A stretch of 64,000 bases of DNA, taken from Populus alba (Eukaryota; Streptophyta; Magnoliopsida; Malpighiales; Salicaceae). The notes under the pieces are model-generated. The model was not told the DNA's origin. It saw nothing but the letters and a program-made list of their open reading frames with translations, and did no database searches. A program made the position numbers and the translations under genes. The DNA lies in assembly GCF_005239225.2 (NCBI RefSeq), contig NC_133287.1, positions 16,062,519-16,126,518 of the forward strand, given 5' to 3'. This document shows, one piece after another, positions 37,749-49,253 of this stretch (its first letter is position 1; each line of letters begins with the position of its first letter).

Positions 37749-38319
37749 TGGTTTCAACTGAACATAGAAGTTACCACAAAAATAAATTGGGTCTAAGAAT
37801 TTCATTTATTTTTAAACAACATTATGTTCCTCATTTTTATTTTTGACAATTTTTATTTTTTAGATTAGTCGTTATTATTATTTTTATTACATTGGACTCA
37901 CTAAAAAAACTTATTATTGATTTTTTTTGGATTAAGGATTTTCTCTTTAATAAAAATTCATCAACACAGGTGTGACAAACCAAAAGATCAGAAATTTATG
38001 GACTAAACTGAAACTGAACACATTTCGCGAGAAATGCTTCCTTTTTTTCCAAGAATTTTTATTCTTTTCAACTCTTTTTTTGTTGTTTTTCTTTGTTTTT
38101 TTTTAAATGTTGAAAACAGGGTAAAAACAAACGAGCGATGACAGGGCTTGCTCAATTATATATCTTCTTAACTTTCATATTCATGAATAGAATCAATCCA
38201 CATCTACAAAAATAACGCAATATTATACCTTTATTCACACCAAATCCCATTATTTTTATACACGATACTGCTGAATCTCATAGAAGAGACTTTTTTCTGT
38301 AGAAGGTAGTGATTTCTTG
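37749..38319. other. 3' flank of the dioxygenase gene
   Basis: This is AT-rich sequence holding the expected 3' untranslated region of the minus-strand dioxygenase. No other feature is seen. Confidence 0.4.
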
Positions 38320-39697
38320 TTACTTGACGGACAGTGCTCCCTCTAGCTTATCAGCTAACTCGGACTCTAGTATCCTGAAGTGATGAATTTGGATGTTCTC
38401 TACATCAAGCTTCTTGAAATTACTGCGCTTTCTCGTGACAAAAAACTTTCCCCAGTTGTATGGCTTGTATCTGACAGGGTTTTGCTCATTTGTCAGCTCC
38501 TCCAGGGGCTTCACATCAGTGCAGTGTGCCGGGTTGAAGAAAAAAGGAATGGAAAACCTTTCTCTCTGAGAGTTCACCATAACTCTATGTTCCACACTCT
38601 CATAAGCATCATTGCTCCAAACCTGCACAAGAAGTACAGATTCTACCAGGTGACTTCGGCAAAAATGCAAATCTCAGAAACAAGCCGGCAGATAATTGAT
38701 TAGTACTGTTGATTGCTAAAGCATCTTATCGCACTGTGATTTTGGTGATGGTACCTGGATAATGTCACCAATATTGATGATAAAGGCATCCGGGGTTGGC
38801 TTAACTCGAATCCATTCCCCGTCTGTTTTTCTTTTGACTTCCAGCCCCCCAACATCATCTTCAGCGAGGATGGTCAAGGCTCCAGCGTCCTTGTGTCGAC
38901 CAACGCCAAGAGCTAGTTGAGGAACAGGGCAAGGGGGGTAATGATTGAGTCTAATGAAGCTGGTTTGGTCTTCAAAGAATCCATGGAACCTATTCTCTGG
39001 TAAGCCTAGACTCAGGGCAACGAGCCCCAACAACTTGAAGGCTAGTTTTTCCACGTCTTTAGCATATTCTTCCAGGGCCTCCCTGCATGCAAGACCACAG
39101 AAACATTCATAATCTTGTATTATTAAAGAACTTGTAGACTGGCCTAAAACATTCACAAGTCGTCCAAATTGTTTAGAAGTTTTTTTTTTTTTTTTTCTTT
39201 TTAAAAAAGTACAGTTACCTTAGTTCAAGGGGATACTCGGGCCACTGATCATTAAACCATTCGGTAACTTCCCTGTCATCAGGCTCATACGAGGATGGCA
39301 CAATGGTTGGAGTCTTCACAGCAAAATCAAACACTTCTTTCCAGTCCCTAACATTTTTGGTATGCTCGGTGTCGTAATAACCCAACACCTTCCGCTCGTC
39401 TCTCCTAACCTTCCTTTTCTCCTCTAATGGCTGACCGAAAAATTGTCTCGATGCATTCTCAATCTTTTGTCGCTTGTCAAGAGGCACCCCATGATTGATC
39501 ACTTGAAAGAGCCCCAAGTTCTTGCATGCATTCCCTATCTCCTTAACCAGACCATCAAGTGCTTGAGAGTTATCCAAGTTGGTGTTAGGAGAACTAATTA
39601 CGGATAAATCAATTAAGGGTATTCCTTCTGCTTTGATGATCTCAAGCTTTGGCCTGTGCTCAAGGTCTTGAATGAAGGCTGGATCAACCTCTCCCAT
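38320..39697 (-). CDS. 2-oxoglutarate/Fe(II)-dependent dioxygenase (DOXC class, At3g19000-like), 3 exons, 369 aa
   Basis: The enzyme belongs to the plant 2-oxoglutarate- and iron-dependent oxygenases that hydroxylate or oxidise small molecules in the cytosol. Its own substrate is not known to me. Exons are 39697-39219, 39082-38755 and 38622-38320, with GT-AG borders and phase 2/0 junctions, giving 1110 bp. The N-terminal DIOX_N domain runs from about 25 to 140, including FQVINHGVP. The catalytic jelly-roll follows. Iron ligands are H223 and D225 (GRHKDAG) and H281 (SVEHRV). The 2-oxoglutarate-binding Arg/Ser are in RFSIPFFF (R291, S293). The start MGEVDPAFIQDLEHRPK and the NWGKFFV..NFKKL..NIQIHHF end match the At3g19000/At3g19010 group by recall. 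The length is normal for the family and all catalytic residues are present, so it is probably functional. Confidence 0.95.
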
Positions 39698-40146
39698 GCT
39701 GATCTCTCTCTCTCTCGAATAATTTATGCTTCGAGAGCTGGTTAATACAAAGTGAACCTAGACAGACTCTGTGGTGTTCTTCGGATGGGGTAAACTAAGT
39801 AGATGCAGACAGATTATGTGACGTTTGTGCTGGCAATTTTCTTTTACAACCAAAGCAAACGTGTCTAAACTTGGTTCATGCTAGTTGAAGATGCTTTACG
39901 TTTCTCTAATTTAGATACATTGAATGTAGACATTTTTTTATGAATACTGCGACAGTAAATTAATATTTTCTTTTCTTTAACCCACCAAAAGACAAACAAA
40001 AAGAGATTCATATCATAAAATCATTTTAAACCAGACCACCCTGATGCTATATTGATACGGCTAGAATGTGGGCGTTTCTGCAATCCGACAAGTGCTTAGT
40101 CTGGAAGCATATATATTTTGGAGATTGTGACGGAGAGTGATCATGA

Positions 40147-40280
40147 TTTATTTAGAAATATATTAAAATAATATTTTTATTATTATTTTTAAAATTATTT
40201 TTAATATTAATATATTAAAACAAGAAAATATAAAAAATTAATTTAAAAAAAAATAAATTTTAAAAAGAATGCAATTTAAA
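40147..40280. repeat. Short AT-rich MITE-like dispersed repeat, copy 3
   Basis: It carries AAATATATTAAAATAATATT, AAAATTATTTTTAATATTAA and TATTAAAACAAGAAAATATA in the family order. Confidence 0.5.
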
Positions 40281-40734
40281 CAACGTTCCTAAACACACAA
40301 ATAATTAGATTGGTTTTAGTCTCATATATCTTTATTCATATTTGGTCTAATATTTGGGTCAAACTTGTGTGAGTAGATGAACCAATTCAATTTTATTTTA
40401 AAACAATTATTTTGGATTTTTATTTTAAAAAATAATACATTATTGTTTTTTAGTAAAATAGCCTCAATCTACATAAAACTTAACCAGTTTAGGTCACTAA
40501 ATTAATAAGCCACCAGGCTGGGCTGAGTCAGGTTTTATAAACCATGTCTCTACTCTAGTGCAGGGGACTGACTTGAGCTGGGCTCGAGAACTTTTGTTTC
40601 TTTACCATTCAGAATAATTAGGCAGTCAATAAAATATTTTGACTTTGGATCGTTTATTTGTCTACTATCTTGACAAAGCGTATCAGGCTACGCACATGTC
40701 TGGGGCTTCGAGGGATTTGAAATTTTAATAGTAA

Positions 40735-40880
40735 TTACAGTTTAAAATATTTTTTTATTTAAAAATATATTAAAATAATTTTTTTTTATTTTTTTAAATT
40801 ATATTTTAATATCAACACATCAAAATTATCTAAAAATATATATATTTTTTATTTTAAATAAAAAAAAATTCAATATATAT
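40735..40880. repeat. Short AT-rich MITE-like dispersed repeat, copy 4
   Basis: It has AAAATATATTAAAATAATTT, TAATATCAACACATCAAAAT and ATCTAAAAATATATATATTT in the family order. The ATCAACACATCAAAA block is characteristic. Confidence 0.55.
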
Positions 40881-41285
40881 ATATTATTAGCTATTTCATT
40901 TGTACTTATTATAATTTATTTTGATTTATTTTTTTAAGATAAAAAAATTTGAAGTGAAAATTAAAATTTTTATAGAAAATCTAATCAAATAAAATCGATA
41001 ATTATCTATATATGTAAATAAAAAAAATCATTAGCAATAACTAAAGAAAAATTAGAAATATTAAGAGAATGATGTAGATCAAGATATTTGATCCCGTAAA
41101 ATAAGAATAACTAAAGAAAAATTAGAAATATATATGAAAATGATTGAATAAAATAATAATAAAAAATAATATTATGCAATTCCAAATATATTAGAAATAT
41201 TGTTTCAAAATAAATATTATTTTTATAAAATAAAGTTCAAAACAGCTCTGTGTTGCTTCAATTTGATATCCCTGTTTGTTTTTGT

Positions 41286-41440
41286 GTCTCAAAAGTGTTT
41301 TTTTTTTAAAAAAAAATTATTATTTTTAATTTAAATTAATAATTTTTTTAATGTTTTTAAATTATTTTGATATGTTGATATAAAAAATAATTACTATTTT
41401 TAATATATTTTTAAATAAAAAATACTTTTTTAAAAAAATC
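41286..41440. repeat. Short AT-rich MITE-like dispersed repeat, copy 5
   Basis: It starts AAAAGTGTTTTTTTTTTAAA, contains AAATTATTTTGATATGTTGA, and ends TTTTTAAATAAAAAATACTT. The ends are imperfect inverted repeats and the orientation matches copy 1. Confidence 0.6.
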
Positions 41441-41912
41441 ATATCACACTTCCAATCATACTGTATACAGCGCAGTCTAAACAATATAATCCTTCTCCCC
41501 CAGCGAATTAAAAAGCCTACAACCTTCCAGTCCCACCTGTCCAGCGCAATGGCAGCTGCCTCCACTTATATTTGAGTCACCGAAGACAGTGAACCACCTG
41601 TTTGTGTGTGATTAAGGCATCTAATATCTTCATTCGCATAGACTTCAACGCATGCTTTTCAAGTAATGAAACTTCTTATAACCTCATACCTATAGCAACA
41701 ATCATCAGAAGAATACCTTGAATAGATGCTCTGAACTAACAACAAACAATCAAAGCTATCCAAAAAAGTTAACTACCAGGTCTGATATGTAATGTTTTGA
41801 AATAAGAAGAAAAATTTAAGAGGAAATGCCAACTATGCCCTTGAAAGAGTAGGTAAATTTATGTATAAATGAGAGGGATGTTTCAATGTGTGTATGTATG
41901 TGTGTGTGTGTG

Positions 41913-42040
41913 TATAAATAAAGAGAGAGAAATTTGAAATTAGAGAGAGATAATCGGGAGGAGTGAAAGAAAGGAGAAGAAGGAAGAGAGGAAAAAAAAA
42001 AAAAAGAAAGGGAAGAGAATTGAAGAAATTAAGTGTTTAA
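41913..42040 (+). promoter_or_regulatory. Possible promoter and leader exon (TATA box, purine-rich leader, splice donor)
   Basis: TATAAATA at 41913-41920 is followed about 25-30 bases later by a purine-rich leader (GAGAGA, GGAGAAGAAGGAAGAGAGG). A good donor AAG|GTAAGATT lies at about 42039-42041. This resembles the 5' end of a transcription unit entering the hairpin-unit repeat. No coding region follows, so it may belong to a transposable element. The call rests on pattern only. Confidence 0.3.
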
Positions 42041-42261
42041 GGTAAGATTTAAATTTGAATGAGTATAATTGTGGTTTTTAGATTTGATTTTAAATTTGTT
42101 AGAGTTTAGGGTTTGAAGTTGTATTTTTAGAGATTAATTGATGAACCGGTTATTTTGTAGTGGATTAATTGATTATAGTGTGATGGGTTATAGGTTGATT
42201 ACTAGTTAGGTGGCCTGCGCTACGCTGCGAGCTCACCTTTTATTTTCATTAAAAATATCAT

Positions 42262-43385
42262 TAAAATTTAAGACCCAAGAGAATGAGGTCCTAACGCAAG
42301 ATCCATTAGACCTGGGTATTATCGCAGGACAAAAGAGAATTGGGTCATGGCTGAGCACCCAAAAGAATTGGGTCCTGACGCTTGACTCATTAGCATTGGG
42401 TCCACACGCGGACCCAAACGAATTGGGTCTGGCGGCAAGACCCAAGGCAAGCGAATTGGGTCCCCCGTCAGGACCCAACTCTTTTGGTTTAGCCCAGGAC
42501 CCATTAGCGTTAGGTCTTCCTGCTGGACCCAAACAAATTGGGTCTTGCTGCAGAATCCATCAGCTTTGGGTCTAGTTGCCTGGACCCCTTAGCCTTTGGT
42601 CCTGATGCCAAGCCCAAGAAAATTAGATATTGACACAATACCAAAGATACCTGTGGTCGGCGTCCGTACCCACCTCTCATGGGTTTGGCCCTGTTGATGG
42701 ACCTAACAGCCTTGGGTCTTGTGCAGATCGAAGAGAGGTGGGCATCGACGTAGGACCCATTACATTTGGGTCCCGAAGATGGACCCATTACATTTGGGTG
42801 CGGATGATGGACACATGGACTTGGCAGGTGTACAAATACATGGGAACTTGGACTTGACAGTGGCCAACTCCACGGGACATGTGGACTTGACAACCCTAGC
42901 GCCAGGTGTCTGTATCCAAGTTTTGACGGGGGGCGCAAAAGAATTGGGTATTGATGCATAACCCATTAGCCTTGGGTCGTGGAGTTAGGATATGTTAACC
43001 TTATGTCCTACCACTTGACCCATGGCATTTGGGTCCTAAGCTGAAGCAAGAGAGTTGGGTCCTGACAAGGGGCCCAATTCGCTTGCCTTGGGTCTTACCG
43101 CGAGACCCAAGCAAATTGGGTCCTAGGCTGACCAAAGAGAATTGGTTCTTGAAGGGGGACCCAATTCGCTGGGTCCGTGTGGAGACCTAAGGTTAATGGG
43201 TTAGGTGCCAGGACCTAATTATCTTGGGTCTGCGTGTGAACCTAAGGCTAATGGGTACTGCAGCGAGACCCAATTCTCTTGGGTTCCACAGCAGTACCCA
43301 AGTCTAATAGGTCCCGTGTTAGGATCCATGTCTAATTTGTCCCGCTTCTAGATCCAAGGTTGATGGGTTTTGTGGCAGGACCCAT
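42262..43385. repeat. Hairpin-unit repeat block 1: alternating TTGGGTC / GACCCAA
   Basis: The block is made of short diverged units of about 26-40 bases. Each typically reads AATTGGGTC, 8-12 variable bases often like CTGACGCAG, then GACCCAA. The two motifs are reverse complements, so each unit can form a small hairpin. Dozens of copies of GGGTC, GACCC or one-base variants are present. The GC content is well above the surroundings. Open frames inside are by-products of the repetition. A segment at 42890-42925 (CCCTAGCGCCAGGTGTCTG) recurs at about 60210. Confidence 0.8.
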
Positions 43386-45690
43386 TCAAATTGATTAATT
43401 ATTATAGAAACAATATTAACTATAATAAAAATAATAACATTATAATACAAATAATAATATTTTTCATATTAATAATAATATTAAACCTGTCTCACTCGTT
43501 TTTATAGTTCTTGTAGTAATAATGTTTTTTTAAAAAAATTTAATAATAATATTTAACTTGTCTGCTTAAGTTCTTACATTTTTTAATCTTTTTTTTTTAT
43601 ATAAATATTTATGGTTTTTATTTGATAGTAATTATAGTTTTTTTTTTTAATTTACTAATGATGATGATGATAATTATTATTAATTTTACCCTTTAAATGA
43701 AATTATCAATAACATTTCTTTAAAATTTATTAATGATTATATTAATGATTTTAATTATTCTAAAAATAATATTAATAATAATTGATTTTAACTTTTAAAT
43801 TACACATGTTTTTTTGAGTGGGATTAGTATAAGGTAGCAACAGTGCAACATGCATGTGGAATCATTACTCTTAGACATGACAATGGTCAAGTTCAAGGTA
43901 ACTGCATTTGACTAGTAGCCTCGTCCAAGGCACCTGATCTTTGGAGTCGGGCAAGTCCAAGGGACACCTAGACTTGGCTGGTGGCCAAGTTGACGACAAC
44001 ATCCAAGTGCATGGGACAACTGGATTTGACAGGTGCTCAAGTCTACAGAACAATTGGACACATGTTGTTTTTTTTTTTTTCACCTGATGGTTGGTCAAGC
44101 AACAAAAATGTGTATTTTCTGGTACATCATAATGGATTTGATTAGTCTTTCTGGTAGGTATTCTTAATTCTCTCATCTTTTGAACCTAGATACAAAAATG
44201 GAAAGGACCCCTCCTCCAATTCTTTAGAGTCATGAGATGCATTTAAATTTAATGAAAATCCTCAAAATTCAAAATACAAAAATAAATATATTAGAGAGAG
44301 GGGTCAAATGTTTTTATAATTTGTATGTAATTTGCAAATGAAAGTAAATGTAAAATTAAATGTAATTTGATAAAATAATTATATTATTAGAAAATCATTC
44401 TAACCAAGTCTAGTGTACTTAGACTTGACAGGGGACCAAGTCTAGGGTATGTGGAAGGTGACAAAGCATGTAGGTGCAATATTTTTTGCTAGGACAAAAA
44501 TAACATCTATGAAAAAGATGAGATTGCTAGGTAATAACAAAAAACAATTGCAGGCAAGTTTAGTATTAAAGGTCTGATAATATAGATAAAGTTATAAACA
44601 AAAGCAAAAGTGTAAATAGGTTGTCAGATTGTTGGGCACTTAAAGGACAGTGTTGTTTGCACATTATATCAAAATTACAGAGGTAGCAATCATCTTCTTG
44701 TTGTAGAAATCCAAATCCAAGTTATTAGTAGAGAAATTGCTAGTTCTCCTGCGATGGAAAAACAATGAAAGAAATAACATAAAAAAAGAAGAACAAAGGA
44801 TGTGTGAAACGTGTGTGCTACAAACATGTGTAATATAAAATAACATGGAATAATAATTTGTATAATAAAAGAAAATTTTTTTGCTATAATTTGATGTTTT
44901 AGTTAATGTCTTTTTTTTGACATGTTAAATAGTCTCTAAAAAAATGTTTTTGGTTTTTTTGTTCTATGTTGTAGATGGAATTGAATGTTGAAAATTCTAT
45001 CAACATTTGTGAATTATATGAAGTTAAATGAATGGATGAGGCAAGAAAATAAAAATCACGTGCGTTAATTTTTTTTTTTAACATTACCTTATGTACAATT
45101 TATATAGCCATAAAACTTTATTTAAAGTTCTATTGATTTCAATTCTCATGGCATCCACCAAGGAAATAATCATATGTGACAATGATTTGTAATTTAAAAA
45201 AGAATAAAAAGTTGTAGGTATATTATTAGAAATAATAATAAGAAGCAATGAAAGAATATGAGGTTAAAAATCAAACCTTTAAAGGTGATGAGGATGTTGT
45301 TCGTTGTTTTTTTAGAGGTGGAAGTGAGTGATCAAATGTAGCTATGCTCTCTAGACTTTCTTGAGCTTAAATTGCGTTGCCACACTTATCTTCATAACTA
45401 TTTTAATCGAGTTAAGGTTGTATGGTAGAAGAACTATAGGGTAAAAACCATCTAATTTAGCATGTGTCAAGGACAAATTTTTTTTGTAAATGAAGTGTGT
45501 GGGGAAAGGTAATCTTGCCTAAGTTGTTGTGTTGTAGTTTCAAAACCAAGTGCATGTCGTGCTCCACAGTTTAGGCTTGTTCCATTGTTTGGTGATATGT
45601 TCTAGGATGGTGTCTCCAAGGAATTAGGAGCAATCTTGAGTTGTGTAACAATATTTTGTGGAGTGCATAGATCTATAAGAACCTGTTTTG
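43386..45690. other. AT-rich and repeat-related sequence between hairpin block 1 and the Helitron remnant
   Basis: From 43386 to about 43800 there are ATT/AATA-rich runs resembling 58380-58510. At 43860-44070 and 44400-44460 there are segments with repeated CAAGT, GACTTG and GACAGG motifs like 42800-42890, so this is still the same repeat family. From about 44500 no feature is recognised. The 3' end of the Helitron should lie here, but I could not identify a CTRR terminus with hairpin. Confidence 0.4.
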
Positions 45691-45696
45691 TAGAGC

Positions 45697-47553
45697 TTAA
45701 TGGAGTAGATGTCTTGGATGTAGTAGATGATTTAGCTTCTGTAGGTGGTGTTCTAGAGGATGGATATTGTTATTTGTGGTGTCATCAAACATATTAGTTA
45801 TGATAATCTCACATCTGTTGGTGGTGGATTTGAAATCACCAAAACAAAGCTGAAAAATCATGCTCTTGTTTAACTTAGCTGTCATGGCAGGCGGAATAAC
45901 GGATGGATCAATAAATTTTTTTATTATAGACATAATGGTGAGCTAATAATCCAAAAAAATTCCTAGTTGTTTTTCTAAATAAAAGGAAAGTATTGACATC
46001 TTCTCTATCAGTAACAATGCATTCTAAGCGGAACCTATGATATAAAATTGATGACATGTTCATTAATAAGGAGTATATGATATTGTATCCGAGGAACATC
46101 TATTGTTTGTATTTTTTTATTTAACAACTTAATATTGTCTTAGATAAGAAATTAGATAAGTTACCATGGAATTGGAAGAGAGTTACTAGTATCATGATCC
46201 ATGCATGTGTAATTGTTTTCATCGCCACTAAGTTTTTTGTTGCATTTTGGACAACTTGGATACCGCTAACCATTGAGAAAATCAAAGTTAACAATCAAAG
46301 CTTGACAGGTGAATATCAAGTGCTAGTAACACAAATGAAATATATGTTAGAGGGGTTTGGTTAAATGAAATTGAAAAACTAACTACATGAAGAAATTGAA
46401 GGATGCTATCAAAGTTAAAAAATAGAGGGGTGAAAAAAATAACATTGTGCTCATAAGGATTCATACAAAGAATCTTATGTATTGTTCTCCTATTTTCTTT
46501 GATTTGTTCCTCCATCAATAAAATAACGTTTGAGGATGAGGGAAGTTGTTAACAGGTAGTTGTGCAAAGCTGAATGTAGAATTGATGCAAATATATGGTG
46601 AAAAAAATAAGTAGTTAGAAATTTATTTTGATAATGTAAAGCATAAGAGAGATGGCTAATGCTGGGATAACTTACAAATGTTTATATGCTAAGCATTCTG
46701 GCATGTCCGGATTGAAGTATAAAAGAGAGGTAGTTGTACCGTTAAGATTTGGTTTTCCTTGTGAAGAAAAGAGTTTTTTTTTTTTAAATAAAATTAAAGG
46801 GGAAGTAGTTGGATTAGATAGAGAATAAAAATCTGAAAGATTTTTTTTTTTTTTTTTAAAAAATGGAAGTTGAAATTACCCTTAAATTCTATGACACGAA
46901 ATCCAACAAACACAATGATGACTGGAGATGGTAGGTTGCAAAGAGTGAGTTCATCAAAGTCTTGGGCACTATCACCCCAAAGAGTTATCCAAAGCTCCTT
47001 ACCACTTGGAAAGAAAATACAAAACAAATTTGATCAATAAGTTTGACAAAAGTAAAGTAATTGCATTTAATTTTTGAACTTACCGTATGTTCTCAAGCAT
47101 GAATTCTCTTTTATTTTCGAGCATCTGTTCACGAACCATAACTTGTTTGAGTGGCTGCAATGCTTTAAGTCTTCCAAGGACATCTTAAAAAATAGGAATG
47201 AATAGTTTTAAGTGATATTGTCAAATTGAATTGAATAATACAAATGTTTTTATAAAAGGTTAAATGAAAGAAGTAGATGGCAAACCTGTAAGAACTTTGG
47301 ATCATTTTGACTTGGTCATAATATATGCATAGTCAATAAAATTGAAGTAGTATCTAGGAACATAAGGCTTAATAGCTTCAGTGGCTGCAATTTTTGTGTT
47401 GGATTTGAGATCAATTACAACATTATAGGTAGCAACTGTGTTTACTGGTGTGTTTTCATAAGTATAGAATCCTTTGATTTTATAGTGATTTCCTTTAATA
47501 ATTGTTGTTGCAAGTGTTGGGAGATCCCTTGCTTTAGCTAAACCTTTAATAGC
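45697..47553 (-). pseudogene. RPA1-like OB-fold gene of the Helitron, decayed
   Basis: Replication-protein-A-like single-strand DNA-binding proteins are often encoded by plant Helitrons, next to Rep/helicase. Pieces on the minus strand, in order: 47553-47288 (contains GAIKGLAKARDLPTL and KGFYTYENTPV), broken by an in-frame TGA after MTKSK; 47186-47084 (DVLGRLKALQPLKQVMVREQ); 47008-46872 (LWITLWGDSAQDFDE and PSPVIIVFVGFRVIEFKG, the classic RPA OB-fold signature); about 46240-46150 (CPKCNKKL..YTCMDH zinc-ribbon); then about 46060-45930 and 45930-45697 (C-terminal DNA-binding-domain-like FRLECIVTDRE and IFQLCFGDF). Splice-like borders exist between pieces. The assignment to RPA is by motif, and the Helitron link is by position and orientation. 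Confidence 0.8.
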
Positions 47554-49253
47554 TCCACCTATATAAAAAGAAGTTTAATGTTGGAATGAAAAAAAAAATT
47601 GTTCACCATGTCAACTGGCAAATGGACTAGAATTTTAAGTGCAATATGCAATAAGGTTTAGAATTTTTAATTCAGTATGTAATAAGGTTTTGTAAATTAT
47701 TTAAAGAATATTTTTTTTTTAACCTTGGAAGCTAGGTATAGGCATCACTTGAATATTAAAGCAAAAGGCTGTCAATTATTCCTATACAAATTTTAAGAAA
47801 GATTTTCTAAGTTAAGAAATGTATCTTTAGTTTAAGGTAAAACATTATTCCTGGCAGGTTGGACATATATTATAATTAATTATTTAGATCACTGTAAAAA
47901 TGAAAGTTGTATATAAAAGATGTATAGAATAAAAGATATATGTACTCTTTGATTGCTTCTCAATGCTTGTATATAGTTGAGTTTAATCTACATGGTAAAC
48001 CATGGGTGTAGTTAATTAATAGTGAATGCATCATAAAACTTTCAAAACTCTTCTATTAAATCATGTTAAGTAATGGAATATGTGAAAGTATAAAATTTCC
48101 ATGGATTATATAAAGAAAAAGCAAAAGCAATGCAAAGGATTTGTAACAGCCTGGCCCAACCTGTCATATATTGTCCGTTTTGGTCCTCATTGTCCTCATG
48201 GTTTTGTTCCTGGTGACGTGAGCCCACTTCTGAGCCTAACGCCCCAAACCGTGTATGACATGTCAGCAATTAACACTACTAATAAGACCAACCAACATTG
48301 CCATATATTTCATATCTGAATGTCGCAGATGTGGGATATTACAGGGTTTGTCTGGTTTTTTTAAACATGCACATAACGAAGCTGATTGTTAATTATATAT
48401 AGATATGAAATATATGGAAGAGGATTGGCATAGACATGACATTCAGATCTTTCAAATCAGTGATTGTAAAAGAAGATGACTATTGCACACAATTTTGATA
48501 ATATTTCTCCACAAAAAGCATTCACTGTTAAAAATACATTGTTTTTACACGATCATTCGCTATGTTATATTTTTTTACAATTTCAATAGTGAAAACCTTT
48601 TTCCAAGTCTTGGCCTAAAAGTGAATTTAACTATAACAAAGTCTAGAGTAACAAATCAAAAAGGAAAGGAAACTTGGTTTTTTATGGAGAATCTTGGGAG
48701 TAAAGAACTGTCCTTGGTTAAGTAAAAAAATGGTAAATTATCAAGTTAAAGAACATATCTAGAAATGAGTGGAGATGTATTATCCAAACACTTAAATATA
48801 TAGAAAATAAGATTCATTGGTGGTTATATTTTCATGATAAATTTTACATGGTTATTAACAAAAACACAATAAAACTGCTAGGTTGGCCATTAAATTTAGC
48901 AATCCAAACATGACAGGTCTAGCTCGTAATGAAGGGTAGAAGTTGTATTTTTTTAATCTTTTTTATAGGTAGAGTCATTGTTTTGCAAGTGATTGATAAA
49001 AAAAATAAATTAGAAGCAATGATAAAAACAACAAAGTTAATATTAACAAAAGGAATATATGAACAGTAAATTGTGGGGCATGTATTGTAAATATTTTACT
49101 TAAAATGAATGGGGGAAAACAATAAATAGAAACATGCTCAAATAAAAAATGTCAAATCAAATAATTTTATCTTTTCTAAAAATCATTACCTTAGAGAAGC
49201 AAAAAAACAAGGAATAAAAGCTTGGCAAATATATAACATGTGGTTCCAAGAGA
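47554..49253. other. Spacer between Helitron helicase and RPA pseudogenes
   Basis: This is AT-rich and contains a small TGTAAC..TTACA element at 48142-48343. Otherwise no coding sequence is recognised. Confidence 0.45.
48142..48343 (+). mobile_element. Short TGTAAC...TTACA element, about 202 bp
   Basis: It starts TGTAACAGCCTGGCCCAACC and ends CAGATGTGGGATATTACA. Inside are ATTGTCCGTTTTGG and CCTCATGGTTTTGTTCC. This arrangement matches a widespread plant repeat type (small LTR-like or TRIM-like units with TGTAACAGCC...GATGTGGGAT..TTACA) that I know from other plants. No clear target duplication is visible. Confidence 0.65.

Larger units (their letters stand above)
39698..41840. other. Dioxygenase promoter side and AT-rich intergenic with three MITE-like copies
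   Basis: A CT-rich leader (39707-39716) and the palindrome-like TCGAATAATTTATGCTTCGA lie directly upstream of the dioxygenase ATG. From 40140 the sequence is dominated by three copies of the short AT-rich element listed separately. The ORF at 41362-41565 overlaps one copy and is not supported. Confidence 0.45.

Noticed and set aside
42210..42966. Several overlapping frames on both strands, 60-149 codons
   Set aside because: All lie in hairpin block 1 and translate the repeated GACCCAA/TTGGGTC motifs (for example repeated GPNS or DPLALG).
42262..43385. CRISPR-like look of regularly spaced short repeats
   Set aside because: The repeats alternate in orientation, diverge, have no constant spacer length, and the DNA is plant nuclear.
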